DNA of 9,795 bases from the NCBI GenBank assembly GCA_900321195.1, contig ONVG01000044.1:1-9795 (forward strand), in the 5' to 3' direction. A program made the translations under genes and the position numbers. The notes under the pieces were generated by a model. The model had not been told where the DNA came from. It saw nothing but the letters and a program-made list of their open reading frames with translations, and did no database searches. Origin of the DNA: an uncultured Eubacteriales bacterium (GTDB taxonomy: Bacteria; Bacillota; Clostridia; Oscillospirales; Acutalibacteraceae). This document shows positions 1 to 6,651 of this stretch, in pieces; position 1 is the first letter of the stretch, and each line of letters opens with the position of its first letter.

Positions 1-1
1 C

Positions 2-412
2 AGCAAATATCTTGAAAAATATCCATCGATAAAGATAGTGCTTGACATACACCGTGACGGAATAGGCACCGATACCGAAAAATCAAAGCCCGTATTCACA
101 TATAACGGCAGGCAGGGCGCACAGGTAATGATACTTGCAGGCTACAACTATGACGGCTCTGACGAATTCAAGGACTGGGAATATAATCTGCGTTTTGCGC
201 TGAAGATACAGGACACAGCCTCAAAGGATTATCCCGACATGATGCGTCCGCTTTACTTTGCGGATTTTATGTACAACATGAATATAAACACAGGCTCTCT
301 GCTGATAGAGGTCGGCTCCGAGTCAAACACCGTTGAGGAAGCGCGATATTCGGCATATCTTCTTGCAAAAGCCATAGCAAAAAGCCTCAAAGCCGCAAAC
401 AAAAAAGAGTGA
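2..412 (+). CDS. spoIIP: Stage II sporulation protein P (SpoIIP), 3' end only
   Basis: This is the C-terminal 136 residues of SpoIIP; the reading frame is open from base 2, so the gene starts left of the window. The family is a membrane-anchored peptidoglycan amidase/endopeptidase that works with SpoIID and SpoIIM when the mother cell engulfs the forespore. Visible family signatures are the VLDIHRDGIG segment near the left edge (family Asp-His-Arg motif with metal-ligand His), the QVMILAGYN strand, and the LLIEVGSESNTVEEA segment carrying the second conserved Glu, followed by the usual C-terminal helix rich in Ala, Lys and Leu. It ends in TGA at 410-412, inside the left arm of a terminator hairpin. 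The GTG at 38 is an internal Val, not a start. Identity rests on motif recognition and is strong; the N-terminal membrane anchor is outside the window. Confidence 0.92.
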   Translation, partial: SKYLEKYPSIKIVLDIHRDGIGTDTEKSKPVFTYNGRQGAQVMILAGYNYDGSDEFKDWEYNLRFALKIQDTASKDYPDMMRPLYFADFMYNMNINTGSLLIEVGSESNTVEEARYSAYLLAKAIAKSLKAANKKE

Positions 413-446
413 CCGCCTTCAATAAAAAAGCGGTCACTTATTTTTA
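407..446. terminator. Bidirectional rho-independent terminator between spoIIP and the DUF1540 gene
   Basis: A perfect 8-bp stem, GTGACCGC (409-416) with GCGGTCAC (430-437), extends by an A-T and a G-T pair and has a 13-base A-rich loop. On the plus strand it is followed by TTATTTTTAT. On the minus strand it is followed by TCTTTTTTG. It can therefore stop transcripts from both sides. The spoIIP stop codon overlaps the left arm, and the minus-strand gene's stop at 444-446 lies just outside the right arm. Confidence 0.85.
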
Positions 447-605
447 TCTCATGTCAAATGACAGACAGTCCGTACACTGAGACTGTGAAGGATCACTTTC
501 ATGTGTGCCTATAAGCACCTTGTCGAGAGAGCAGTAATTGCAGCTGCTGCAATGATGCCTGCACTGTTCTACAGTACACTGTATGCTTCTGTTTATCTTC
601 TCCAT
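444..605 (-). CDS. Small Cys-rich DUF1540 domain protein (53 aa)
   Basis: A 53-codon gene on the minus strand, ATG at 605-603 and TAA at 446-444. It has a clear ribosome binding site (TAAGGAGATA, 8 bases before the ATG). The protein has seven cysteines: C10, C15, C19, C22, C25 near the front and C44, C47 in a TDCLSF block at the end. The pattern of an early Cys-x4-Cys, a central CSLDKVLIG segment and a terminal T-x-C-x-SF is the DUF1540 signature, a family of small clostridial and bacillar proteins of unknown function that probably bind a metal or form disulfides. It is convergent with spoIIP and shares its terminator. A possible sporulation-type promoter lies upstream. Nothing in the sequence gives a biochemical role. 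The opposite-strand open frame at 501-719 is a shadow of this gene. Confidence 0.85.
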   Translation of the reverse strand: MEKINRSIQCTVEQCRHHCSSCNYCSLDKVLIGTHESDPSQSQCTDCLSFDMR

Positions 606-703
606 AACACTATCTCCTTATCTGCCGTTTTGATTCAACAGTCAAAAGCCGATACTGCCGTGAATTTACAGAAACGGGATACCAAAGCTTTCGACCGCAG
701 TTA

Positions 704-733
704 TATTATTGCCCGATAAGTATTTCTTTATAC
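704..733 (-). promoter_or_regulatory. Possible sporulation (sigma-G-like) promoter upstream of the DUF1540 gene
   Basis: Read on the minus strand, GTATA (733-729) is followed after 18 bases by AATAATA (710-704). As I recall it, the Bacillus subtilis sigma-G consensus is GHATR, about 17-18 bases, then CATWHTA, so this is a full match at -35 and 6 of 7 at -10. A vegetative reading is weaker: TATAAC is present but no -35 fits at 16-18 bases. The predicted leader would be about 90 bases. Such short motifs occur by chance in AT-rich DNA, and the gene could instead be read through from the HAD gene, so this is tentative. Confidence 0.3.
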
Positions 734-740
734 AGACAGT

Positions 741-1391
741 TCAGATAATGATATCTCTTATTTCAGCGGGCGAAGATGCATATACAGCGTTTTTGTAAAA
801 ATTTTCCATTTCTTCTCTCGTGCCGTAGCCGTAAAGACAGCCTATGAAATCGACGCCTGTTTCGGCTGCTCCCTGCGCATCATATTTTGTATCACCGACC
901 ATTATACACCTGCTGTTCTTGTCAGCGCCTAAATTTTCCAGGCTGTATCTTATTACCTTTGCCTTTGTACGCCTTTCGGTATCTGCTGTTGCGCCGCCGA
1001 CAAAATCAAAAAGCCCGTCAAGCTTTAACATCTTTATTATCCTGTGTGCAAAAGGCTCATACTTTGTCGTGGCAACTCCTAATTTTACGCCGCTTTCTTT
1101 AAGCGCCGAAAGCACCTCTGTCATGCCGTCATATACTCTGTTCTTATATATCCCGTGTTCAACGAAGTGCCTTTTGTATATCTCAACACCCTTTTCGGCT
1201 TCCTCATGTTCAAAGCCGCAGCGTCTCAAGCTGTCATACATAGGCGGCCCTATGAATGCCGCAAGCTCTTTTTCATCGGGCAAAGGACGCTTTGTTTCAC
1301 TGAATATCATTTTTACACAGTCAAGTATGCCCTCGCCCGACTCGCTGAGAGTGCCGTCAAGGTCGAAAAGCGCTATATCATACTTTTTCAT
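741..1391 (-). CDS. HAD superfamily hydrolase (phosphoglycolate phosphatase/5'-nucleotidase-like), 216 aa
   Basis: A cytoplasmic haloacid-dehalogenase-type phosphatase. All four HAD motifs are visible: DLDGT with nucleophile D10 and acid/base D12, the motif II Thr in GVATTK (about T108/T109), the motif III Lys near K143-K145, and motif IV GDTKYD with D167 and D171 for Mg2+. Residues about 16-90 form the helical cap of subfamily I, including the IGPPMYDSL segment typical of the Gph/5'-nucleotidase-like branch. Length (216) is normal for this group. Substrate cannot be read from sequence; phosphoglycolate, nucleotides or other small phosphates are possible. The ATG has a good site (AAAAGGAAAG) just upstream. 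It is the last gene of the leftward cluster, 39 bases after tex, with no clear terminator behind it, so read-through toward the DUF1540 gene is possible. Confidence 0.9.
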   Translation of the reverse strand: MKKYDIALFDLDGTLSESGEGILDCVKMIFSETKRPLPDEKELAAFIGPPMYDSLRRCGFEHEEAEKGVEIYKRHFVEHGIYKNRVYDGMTEVLSALKESGVKLGVATTKYEPFAHRIIKMLKLDGLFDFVGGATADTERRTKAKVIRYSLENLGADKNSRCIMVGDTKYDAQGAAETGVDFIGCLYGYGTREEMENFYKNAVYASSPAEIRDIII

Positions 1392-1430
1392 TTCTATCTT
1401 TCCTTTTTACACTTTATATATTTTTCCCTG

Positions 1431-3569
1431 TCACTTCATTGTAAGAGATATCCTTCCCTTTTCAGCGTCTATGCTCAACACCTTGACACTTACTATATCC
1501 CCTACTTTAAGCACCTCGGAAGGATGCTTTATTCTTTTCTGACTTATCTGCGAAATATGTACAAGTCCGTCCTGATGTACTCCTATGTCTATGAATGCGC
1601 CAAAGTCTATTACATTTCTGACTGTGCCTTTAAGCTCCATTCCCGGCTTCAGATCCTTTATATCAAGAACATCCGTTCTGAGTATCGGCGGCGGCAGCTC
1701 GTCACGAGGGTCACGTCCCGGCTTTGTTATTTCCGTTATGATATCGCTGAGTGTGGGTACGCCTACGCCTGATTTCTCCGCAAGAACGCTCATGCCTATC
1801 TTGTTGGCTCTGGCTCTCAGCTCCGAAAGCCCTCCGTTTGAGATATCCTTTATCGTATATCCGCAAAGCTCCAAAAGCTTCTTTGCAGCATCATAAGATT
1901 CGGGATGGACTGCCGTATTATCGAGAGGATTTTTGCTTTCGGGTACTCTGAGAAAGCCTGCGCACTGCTCAAACGCTTTCGGACCAAGCTTTGATACCTT
2001 TTTAAGCTCTGCTCTTGAAGTGAATGCGCCGTTTTCCTCCCTGTATGCTACTATATTCTTTGATACTGTCGGCGTAACTCCTGCAACCCTTGCCAAAAGT
2101 GAGGGTGAGGCTGTATTGAGGTCTGCTCCGACGCTGTTTACACAGTCCTCTACAACTCCGTCAAGCGCTTCACTGAGCCTTTTCTGCGGCATATCATGCT
2201 GATACTGTCCTACGCCGATAGACTTAGGGTCTATCTTTACAAGCTCTGCAAGCGGATCCTGCAAGCGTCTTGCTATAGATACCGCGCTTCTGAGCGTAAG
2301 GTCAAGGTCCGGCATCTCTGCCGCCGCAAGCTTCGAGGCTGAATATACTGACGCTCCTGCTTCGCTGACTATCATATACGATACCTTTTCATCTATCTCC
2401 GATATGCATTCAGCAGCAAACATCTCTGTTTCCCTTGTGGCTGTTCCGTTGCCTATGGATATCACCTGCGCATGATGCTTCTTTATCATGTCCTTGAGTA
2501 CCTGCTTTGATTTCTTTACCTGAGCTTCGCTGTGCGTGGGATAGATAACTGTCGTATCAAGCACCATTCCTGTAGCATCTACGACTGCAAGCTTGCAGCC
2601 TGTTCTGTAACCGGGGTCGAGTCCTATTACTGTATATCCCTTGACAGGCGGCTGCATGAGCAGCTGTCTGAGATTGAGCGCAAAAAGCTTTATTGACTGC
2701 TCGTCTGCATTATCCGTCATTTCAGAGCGTATCTCCCTCTCTACCGACGGGAATATCAGCCTTGTATATGCGTCCTCACACGCTTCCTTTACAAGCTGTG
2801 AACATGCATTATCTCCGCTGACTCTCAGCCTGTTTATAATATTAATGCATTTCTGCGGCTCTATATCTATGCTGACCTTCAAAAAGCCTTCCCTCTCGCC
2901 TCTGTCTATTGCAAGAAGTCTGTGACCGGGTACGGATCTTACAGGCTCGCTGTAGTCATAATACGGCTTGTACACACTTTCGGTTTCCGCATCTGCCGCC
3001 TTTGAGCAAAGCACAGCATTTAGCCTGATTATATTTTTCAGACGCTTTCTTATCTCCGGATCATCCGAAACATTCTCAGCTATTATATCCATAGCTCCCT
3101 TTACGGCGTCCTCTGCCGTTTCAACGCCCTTTTCCGCATCAACATACTTTTCCGCTTCCGCATAAGGGTCTCCTGCTGACTGCTCTGTTATCATATCCGC
3201 AAGTCCCTGCAGTCCCTTTTCCTTTGCGACTGAGGCTCTTGTCTTTCTCTTGGGCTTGAACGGGCGGTATATATCCTCTATTTCCGAAAGCATTACGGCA
3301 TTGTCAAGCGCTGTCATTACTTCATCCGTCATCAGTCCGAGTTCTCCGATAAGCACCGCAACTTCACTGCGCCTTTTATCAAGGTTTCTGAGATATTCCA
3401 GTCTTTCGCTTATCTCTCTTATAGTCTGGTCGTCAAGTGTACCGTGCATCTCCTTGCGGTATCTTGCAATAAAGGGTATGGTATTTCCCTCGTCAAGAAG
3501 TGTGATTATATTTCCTGCATACTCCTCTTTTATATTGAACTCCTTTGCAAGCTCCTTTGAATACTCCAT
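1431..3569 (-). CDS. tex: Tex-family RNA-binding protein (YqgF + HhH + S1), 712 aa
   Basis: Tex is a widely conserved cytoplasmic nucleic-acid-binding protein, related to eukaryotic Spt6, linked to transcription and RNA handling. Numbering from the upstream ATG at 3575, the order is: N-terminal helical region (1-190) with DEGNTIPFIARYRKE near residues 28-42; a YqgF/RNase H-like fold from about 316 (GLDPGYRTGCKLAVVD, then SIGNGTATRETE and SEAGASVYSASKLA); the TLRSAVSIARRLQDPLAELVKIDP block; helix-hairpin-helix repeats (about 483-545); and a C-terminal S1 RNA-binding domain (about 645-714). Length is normal. Start choice: AGGAGG at 3582-3577 sits one base before the ATG at 3575 but seven before the ATG at 3569, so the second Met is preferred (714 aa if the first is used). 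It lies 24 bases after the DUF1624 gene, in one probable operon. Confidence 0.96.
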   Translation of the reverse strand: MEYSKELAKEFNIKEEYAGNIITLLDEGNTIPFIARYRKEMHGTLDDQTIREISERLEYLRNLDKRRSEVAVLIGELGLMTDEVMTALDNAVMLSEIEDIYRPFKPKRKTRASVAKEKGLQGLADMITEQSAGDPYAEAEKYVDAEKGVETAEDAVKGAMDIIAENVSDDPEIRKRLKNIIRLNAVLCSKAADAETESVYKPYYDYSEPVRSVPGHRLLAIDRGEREGFLKVSIDIEPQKCINIINRLRVSGDNACSQLVKEACEDAYTRLIFPSVEREIRSEMTDNADEQSIKLFALNLRQLLMQPPVKGYTVIGLDPGYRTGCKLAVVDATGMVLDTTVIYPTHSEAQVKKSKQVLKDMIKKHHAQVISIGNGTATRETEMFAAECISEIDEKVSYMIVSEAGASVYSASKLAAAEMPDLDLTLRSAVSIARRLQDPLAELVKIDPKSIGVGQYQHDMPQKRLSEALDGVVEDCVNSVGADLNTASPSLLARVAGVTPTVSKNIVAYREENGAFTSRAELKKVSKLGPKAFEQCAGFLRVPESKNPLDNTAVHPESYDAAKKLLELCGYTIKDISNGGLSELRARANKIGMSVLAEKSGVGVPTLSDIITEITKPGRDPRDELPPPILRTDVLDIKDLKPGMELKGTVRNVIDFGAFIDIGVHQDGLVHISQISQKRIKHPSEVLKVGDIVSVKVLSIDAEKGRISLTMK

Positions 3570-3576
3570 TTTCATT

Positions 3577-3582
3577 CCTCCT
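3577..3582 (-). promoter_or_regulatory. Ribosome binding site that decides the tex start
   Basis: A perfect AGGAGG on the minus strand. It leaves 1 base to the first in-frame ATG (3575) and 7 bases to the second (3569). Only the second spacing is normal for initiation, so the tex start is placed at 3569. Confidence 0.75.
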
Positions 3583-3593
3583 GATAATATTTC

Positions 3594-4427
3594 TTAATTT
3601 GGCGAACCGTTGGGAAAAAAACTCATTATCCACTCAACGCCCTTGCATATACCGTATATTATGGGCTGATGTACAAGATATATCAGCAGTGAGTGCCTTC
3701 CCATAAAGCCGAAAAATCCCACTCTTTTCTTATACATGGATTTCGGGAATTTTTTCTTTACGCCTATCCTGCCGATATATGTTCCTGCGAAGAAAAGGAA
3801 CAGCCACGGAACGAGCGGAAAATAGTCCGAGGACATAAAGTTCTTATTCGGCAGTCCGAACATGAACAGATAATTAGTATTGTACCATTCGGGCGGTATC
3901 TTTATATTCAGTATGAACGGGAAGCCGACACTTCCCCTTAATACATTGAACGTAAAAATGAACAGTACAGTGTTGAATAATATTCCCAGCCAGGACGGCA
4001 CTAATTTAAGGTACTTGTTTATGATACCGTAAAGCATCATGCATACTGCAAGCATATGAAGTATGCCGAAGCTTATCATATATTCTGTTCCGAGAACAAG
4101 ATATGTCACAAGAGTCACGCCCAAGGAGATAAAGCCCAATTTCACGCCTCTTTCAAGGTTTGAGTGACTGAGATTGCATGCAAGACCCGATATGAGAATG
4201 AACAGTCCCGCAAAATAAGGCTCTGCCGGTGTGAAAAAGTTCAGCAGTACCATTGCCCATCCTATATTGAACAAAACGCCTACCGTATAGAACGCATGGT
4301 AAAATACCATGCAGAATATCGCAAAGCCTCTCAGTTCATCAATAAGATGTATCCTCGGCTTTGAGCGTCTCGGCTTTTTCGGCTTATCCTTTGGCTTTGC
4401 ATTAGTCTTTTTTGCTGCTTCCGCCAA
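3594..4427 (-). CDS. DUF1624/HGSNAT-like multi-pass membrane acyltransferase-related protein
   Basis: A polytopic membrane protein resembling the DUF1624 / heparan-alpha-glucosaminide N-acetyltransferase catalytic family. Numbering from the ATG at 4436, a Lys/Pro-rich cytoplasmic head (about 1-28) is followed by IHLIDELRGFAIFCMVFYHA, the family's first helix with a conserved His (H47) that in the eukaryotic relative lies in the transmembrane acetyl-transfer region. Further hydrophobic helices lie near 72-90, 100-117, 121-140, 147-165 and 208-223, and the end carries HSLLIYLVHQPIIYG. Length is typical. The acceptor is unknown; a cell-envelope glycan is a guess from the family. AAGGAGG lies directly against the ATG at 4436 (no spacer) but nine bases before the in-frame TTG at 4427, so TTG is preferred (277 aa; 280 with ATG). 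First gene of the leftward cluster with tex. Confidence 0.85.
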   Translation of the reverse strand: MAEAAKKTNAKPKDKPKKPRRSKPRIHLIDELRGFAIFCMVFYHAFYTVGVLFNIGWAMVLLNFFTPAEPYFAGLFILISGLACNLSHSNLERGVKLGFISLGVTLVTYLVLGTEYMISFGILHMLAVCMMLYGIINKYLKLVPSWLGILFNTVLFIFTFNVLRGSVGFPFILNIKIPPEWYNTNYLFMFGLPNKNFMSSDYFPLVPWLFLFFAGTYIGRIGVKKKFPKSMYKKRVGFFGFMGRHSLLIYLVHQPIIYGICKGVEWIMSFFPNGSPN

Positions 4428-4471
4428 CTTGACCATCCTCCTTAAAAGCGCAAATAATTAAGTATTTCCGC

Positions 4472-4499
4472 TTGCTTTTGTTTTTTTGTATGATATAAT
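4472..4499 (+). promoter_or_regulatory. Rightward sigma-A promoter for the thioesterase gene
   Basis: TTGCTT (4472-4477), 16 bases, then TATAAT (4494-4499) preceded by TG one base upstream (extended -10). The predicted start is about 4506, giving a leader of about 60 bases to the ATG at 4567. The -10 is a perfect match; the -35 matches at four of six positions. Confidence 0.75.
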
Positions 4500-4521
4500 G
4501 TTACCATAATAGATTATATCA
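4491..4521. repeat. Symmetric inverted repeat made of two facing extended -10 boxes
   Basis: TGATATAAT (4491-4499) and ATTATATCA (4513-4521) form a perfect 9-bp inverted repeat with 13 bases between the arms, centred on 4506. Each arm is an extended -10 element (TG-n-TATAAT) for one direction of transcription. The symmetry could be a by-product of two good promoters or an operator for a dimeric regulator. Confidence 0.75.
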
Positions 4522-4541
4522 GCAAAAATGTTTTTTATCAA
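4513..4541 (-). promoter_or_regulatory. Leftward sigma-A promoter for the DUF1624-tex-HAD cluster
   Basis: On the minus strand TTGATA (4541-4536), 17 bases, then TATAAT (4518-4513) with the extended TG. The predicted start is about 4506, the same base pair as the rightward promoter. Each promoter must be transcribed through by the other's polymerase, so the two should exclude each other. Confidence 0.8.
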
Positions 4542-4566
4542 GATAAACAAGAGAGGTAATTTAAAA

Positions 4567-4959
4567 ATGGATAAAATAATAAGCGAAGCGGAAAGCACGG
4601 TCTATACAAAAGCCGACTCATCCAATACTGCACTTACAATGGGCAGCGGTTCTCTTGAAGTATTCGCAACGCCTGCTGTTGTCGCGCTCATGGAAAAGGC
4701 GGCTTGTCAGGCTATTGCAGACAAGCTTGAAGAAGGAATTACAACTGTAGGCACTATGATGTGGGTAGAGCATGTCAGCGCAAGTCCCATAGGAGCCGAC
4801 ATAAGCGCAAGCGCCGTACTTACGGGAACAGACGGAAGAAAATTCTTCTTTGACGTCTTTGCTTATGACAATGCAGGTCTTATCGCAAAGGGAAAGCATG
4901 AACGCTTTTCGGTAAATGCCGAAAGATTTATAAACAAGACAAATCAAAAGCTAAACTGA
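4567..4959 (+). CDS. FlK-like hotdog-fold acyl-CoA thioesterase, 130 aa
   Basis: A small single-domain cytoplasmic thioesterase of the hotdog fold, in the group of fluoroacetyl-CoA thioesterase FlK. The GSGSLEVFATPAVVALMEKA segment holds T35 and E43, and WVEHVSASPIG holds H69. The spacings (Thr +8 Glu, +26 His) equal those of the FlK catalytic residues Thr42, Glu50 and His76 as I recall them, so the catalytic set looks intact. The family usually cleaves short acyl-CoA; fluoroacetate specificity is not implied and the true substrate is unknown. Start: the ATG at 4567 has GAGAGG ten bases upstream; an in-frame ATG at 4528 would add 13 residues but has no ribosome binding site. It is followed after 27 bases by a C_GCAxxG_C_C gene, probably co-transcribed, and faces the leftward cluster across a shared promoter region. 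Confidence 0.88.
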   Translation: MDKIISEAESTVYTKADSSNTALTMGSGSLEVFATPAVVALMEKAACQAIADKLEEGITTVGTMMWVEHVSASPIGADISASAVLTGTDGRKFFFDVFAYDNAGLIAKGKHERFSVNAERFINKTNQKLN

Positions 4960-4986
4960 ATTCAAAATTTAAAGGAGCATGATATT

Positions 4987-5364
4987 ATGAACAGAGCTGA
5001 AACGGCTGTAAGCCTTAAAAGAAGAAACAACTGCTGTCAGGCGGTGCTTCTTGCGTTTGCGGATATACTTCCGCTAAGTGAAAAGGAGCTTTCCGTTATA
5101 GGTTCGGGCTTCGGTTCGGGAATGGGATGCATGAAAGCAACATGCGGCGCTCTATGCGGTGCGTCTATCGCTGCCGGTCTGCTCAACGATACAGGCAGAC
5201 CAACATCAATGGTCACAAGACAGATACTTTCAAAATTCGAGCAGCTTTGCGGCGCAACGATATGCGAAGACCTTAAAGGCGTTAAAACAGGTACTCCCCT
5301 TTGCAGCTGTGACAACTGTGTTAAAAATGCCGTTATCGCGCTTGAAACTGTTTTAGTATTATAA
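4987..5364 (+). CDS. C_GCAxxG_C_C family putative redox protein, 125 aa
   Basis: A small soluble Cys-rich protein of the family named for its C-GCAxxG-C-C motif, thought to be redox-active or metal-binding, with no settled biochemical role. It has ten cysteines: the NNCCQAV pair (C16, C17), C48 in the Gly-rich GSGFGSGMGC segment, C53 and C57 in TCGALCGAS, C88 and C93 in LCGATIC, and a C-terminal cluster CSCDNC (C106, C108, C111). This order matches the family. There is no signal peptide or membrane segment. AAAGGAG lies nine bases before the ATG. It is close behind the thioesterase gene, and no terminator separates it from ychF, so some read-through is likely. Relatives often occur near redox or selenium-related genes; no such partner is visible here. 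Confidence 0.88.
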   Translation: MNRAETAVSLKRRNNCCQAVLLAFADILPLSEKELSVIGSGFGSGMGCMKATCGALCGASIAAGLLNDTGRPTSMVTRQILSKFEQLCGATICEDLKGVKTGTPLCSCDNCVKNAVIALETVLVL

Positions 5365-5365
5365 A

Positions 5366-5394
5366 TTGCTTTACAGATATATTTGTGGTATAAT
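5366..5394 (+). promoter_or_regulatory. Sigma-A promoter for ychF
   Basis: TTGCTT (5366-5371), 17 bases, TATAAT (5389-5394), with an extended TGG directly before the -10. The predicted start is about 5401, roughly 30 bases before the ychF ATG. The -35 and the TATAATGTTA stretch are identical to those of the thioesterase promoter at 4472-4503. Confidence 0.75.
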
Positions 5395-5432
5395 GTTATC
5401 TGTTATCATTCAATAAAGGAGATAGAAATAAA

Positions 5433-6530
5433 ATGAAATTAGGAATAGTCGGTTTGCCGAATGTCGGCAAAAGCACTCTTTTTAACGCTATCACAAATGC
5501 AGGCGCTCAGTCTGCAAACTATCCTTTCTGTACGATAGAGCCGAATGTCGGTGTCGTTGCAGTTCCCGATAAGCGTCTTGATAAGCTTGCGGAAATGTAC
5601 CAGCCCGAAAAGTTCACGCCTGCTACTATCGAATTCGTTGATATCGCAGGTCTTGTAAAGGGCGCATCAAAGGGCGAGGGTCTCGGAAACAAATTCCTTG
5701 CAAATATCCGTGAGGTCGATGCTATAGTTCATGTTGTACGCTGCTTTGAAAATGATGATATAGTTCATGTCGAAGGCAGCATAGACCCCAAACGCGATAT
5801 AGAAACCATAAACCTTGAGCTTATACTTTCCGATATCGAGATACTTGACAGACGTATCGACAAAACTATGAAGCTCTTAAAGGGTGACAAGAAATATCAG
5901 ACAGAGCTTGATTTCTTCAAAAGAGTAAAGGAAACTCTCGAAGAAGGAAAGGCTGCAAGGTCTGTAGACTGCACTCCCGAAGAAGCCGAGCTTCTTTCAA
6001 CTGTTTCACTTCTCACAAACAAGCCTATAATCTATGCCGCTAACCTCAGCGACAGCGACTTCAAGGACGGTTCGGCTGACGGCAACCCGTATTTTGCGGC
6101 TGTAAAGGAGATAGCAGACTCAGAGCATGCGGCAGTTCTTCCGATATGTGCAGAGATAGAGGCTGAAATAGCAGGAATGGAGCCTGATGAAAAAGAGATG
6201 TTCCTTTCCGAAATGGGACTTGAACAGTCCGGTCTTGACAGACTTATAAATGCATGCTATGACCTTCTCGGACTTATATCATATCTTACCGCCGGAAAAC
6301 CCGAAGTAAGAGCCTGGACTATAACAAAAGGCACAAAAGCTCCGCAGGCTGCCGGAAAGATACATACCGACTTTGAGCGCGGATTTATACGAGCAGAAGT
6401 AGTTGCATTTGATGACCTTATGGCATGCGGCACTATGGCGGCAGCCAAAGAAAAAGGTCTTGTTCGTTCAGAGGGCAAAGACTATGTAATGAATGACGGT
6501 GATATAGTTCTTTTCCGCTTCAACGTCTGA
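5433..6530 (+). CDS. ychF: Redox-regulated ATPase YchF (OLA1 family), 365 aa
   Basis: YchF is a cytoplasmic, ribosome-associated P-loop ATPase of the Obg-related group, linked to translation and oxidative-stress response. The sequence begins with the P-loop GLPNVGKST (residues 7-15), which has the hydrophobic residue at position 8 typical of the family. PFCTIEPN carries the conserved Cys (C33) linked to redox control in Escherichia coli YchF. DIAGLVKGASKGEGLGNKFL (70-89) is the G3/switch II segment. The nucleotide-specificity motif is NLSD (204-207), where family members usually have N-x-x-E. A coiled-coil insert covers about 120-175 and a TGS domain the end (about 283-363, with RAWTITKG and APQAAGKIHTDFERGFIRAE). 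Length is standard. AAGGAGAT precedes the ATG by nine bases. It has its own promoter and a strong terminator. Confidence 0.97.
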   Translation: MKLGIVGLPNVGKSTLFNAITNAGAQSANYPFCTIEPNVGVVAVPDKRLDKLAEMYQPEKFTPATIEFVDIAGLVKGASKGEGLGNKFLANIREVDAIVHVVRCFENDDIVHVEGSIDPKRDIETINLELILSDIEILDRRIDKTMKLLKGDKKYQTELDFFKRVKETLEEGKAARSVDCTPEEAELLSTVSLLTNKPIIYAANLSDSDFKDGSADGNPYFAAVKEIADSEHAAVLPICAEIEAEIAGMEPDEKEMFLSEMGLEQSGLDRLINACYDLLGLISYLTAGKPEVRAWTITKGTKAPQAAGKIHTDFERGFIRAEVVAFDDLMACGTMAAAKEKGLVRSEGKDYVMNDGDIVLFRFNV

Positions 6531-6560
6531 CAGTACAGAAGAAATTCAAGTTTATTCACA

Positions 6561-6606
6561 GAACAGATGCGCTCAAAAACGTATCTGTTCTTTTTTGTGT
6601 TTTTTT
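6561..6606 (+). terminator. Rho-independent terminator after ychF
   Basis: An 11-bp stem, GAACAGATGCG (6561-6571) with CGTATCTGTTC (6580-6590), one G-T pair, 8-base loop, followed by TTTTTTGTGTTTTTTT. It lies 30 bases after the ychF stop. Confidence 0.92.
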
Positions 6607-6616
6607 AAAAAAAGTC

Positions 6617-6645
6617 TTGACAAATCCTTTTTGTTATATTATCAT
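6617..6645 (+). promoter_or_regulatory. Orphan sigma-A promoter downstream of ychF
   Basis: A perfect -35 TTGACA (6617-6622), 17 bases, then TATCAT (6640-6645), five of six -10 bases. The predicted start is about 6652. It lies right after the ychF terminator and points at a stretch with no convincing gene. Confidence 0.7.
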
Positions 6646-6651
6646 ATAGTT

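Noticed and set aside
501..719. Open frame on the plus strand with a hydrophobic N-terminus (72 codons)
   Set aside because: It overlaps the DUF1540 gene on the other strand, has no ribosome binding site, and resembles no protein; the DUF1540 gene explains this DNA better.
844..1772. Long plus-strand frames (844-1542 and 1155-1772) opposite the HAD and tex genes
   Set aside because: They are Ser/Leu- or Tyr-rich antisense frames without a ribosome binding site, lying under genes with full catalytic motifs and domain matches.
4528..4566. Upstream ATG giving the thioesterase 13 more residues
   Set aside because: No ribosome binding site precedes it, and the extension is basic and unlike the family; GAGAGG supports the ATG at 4567.
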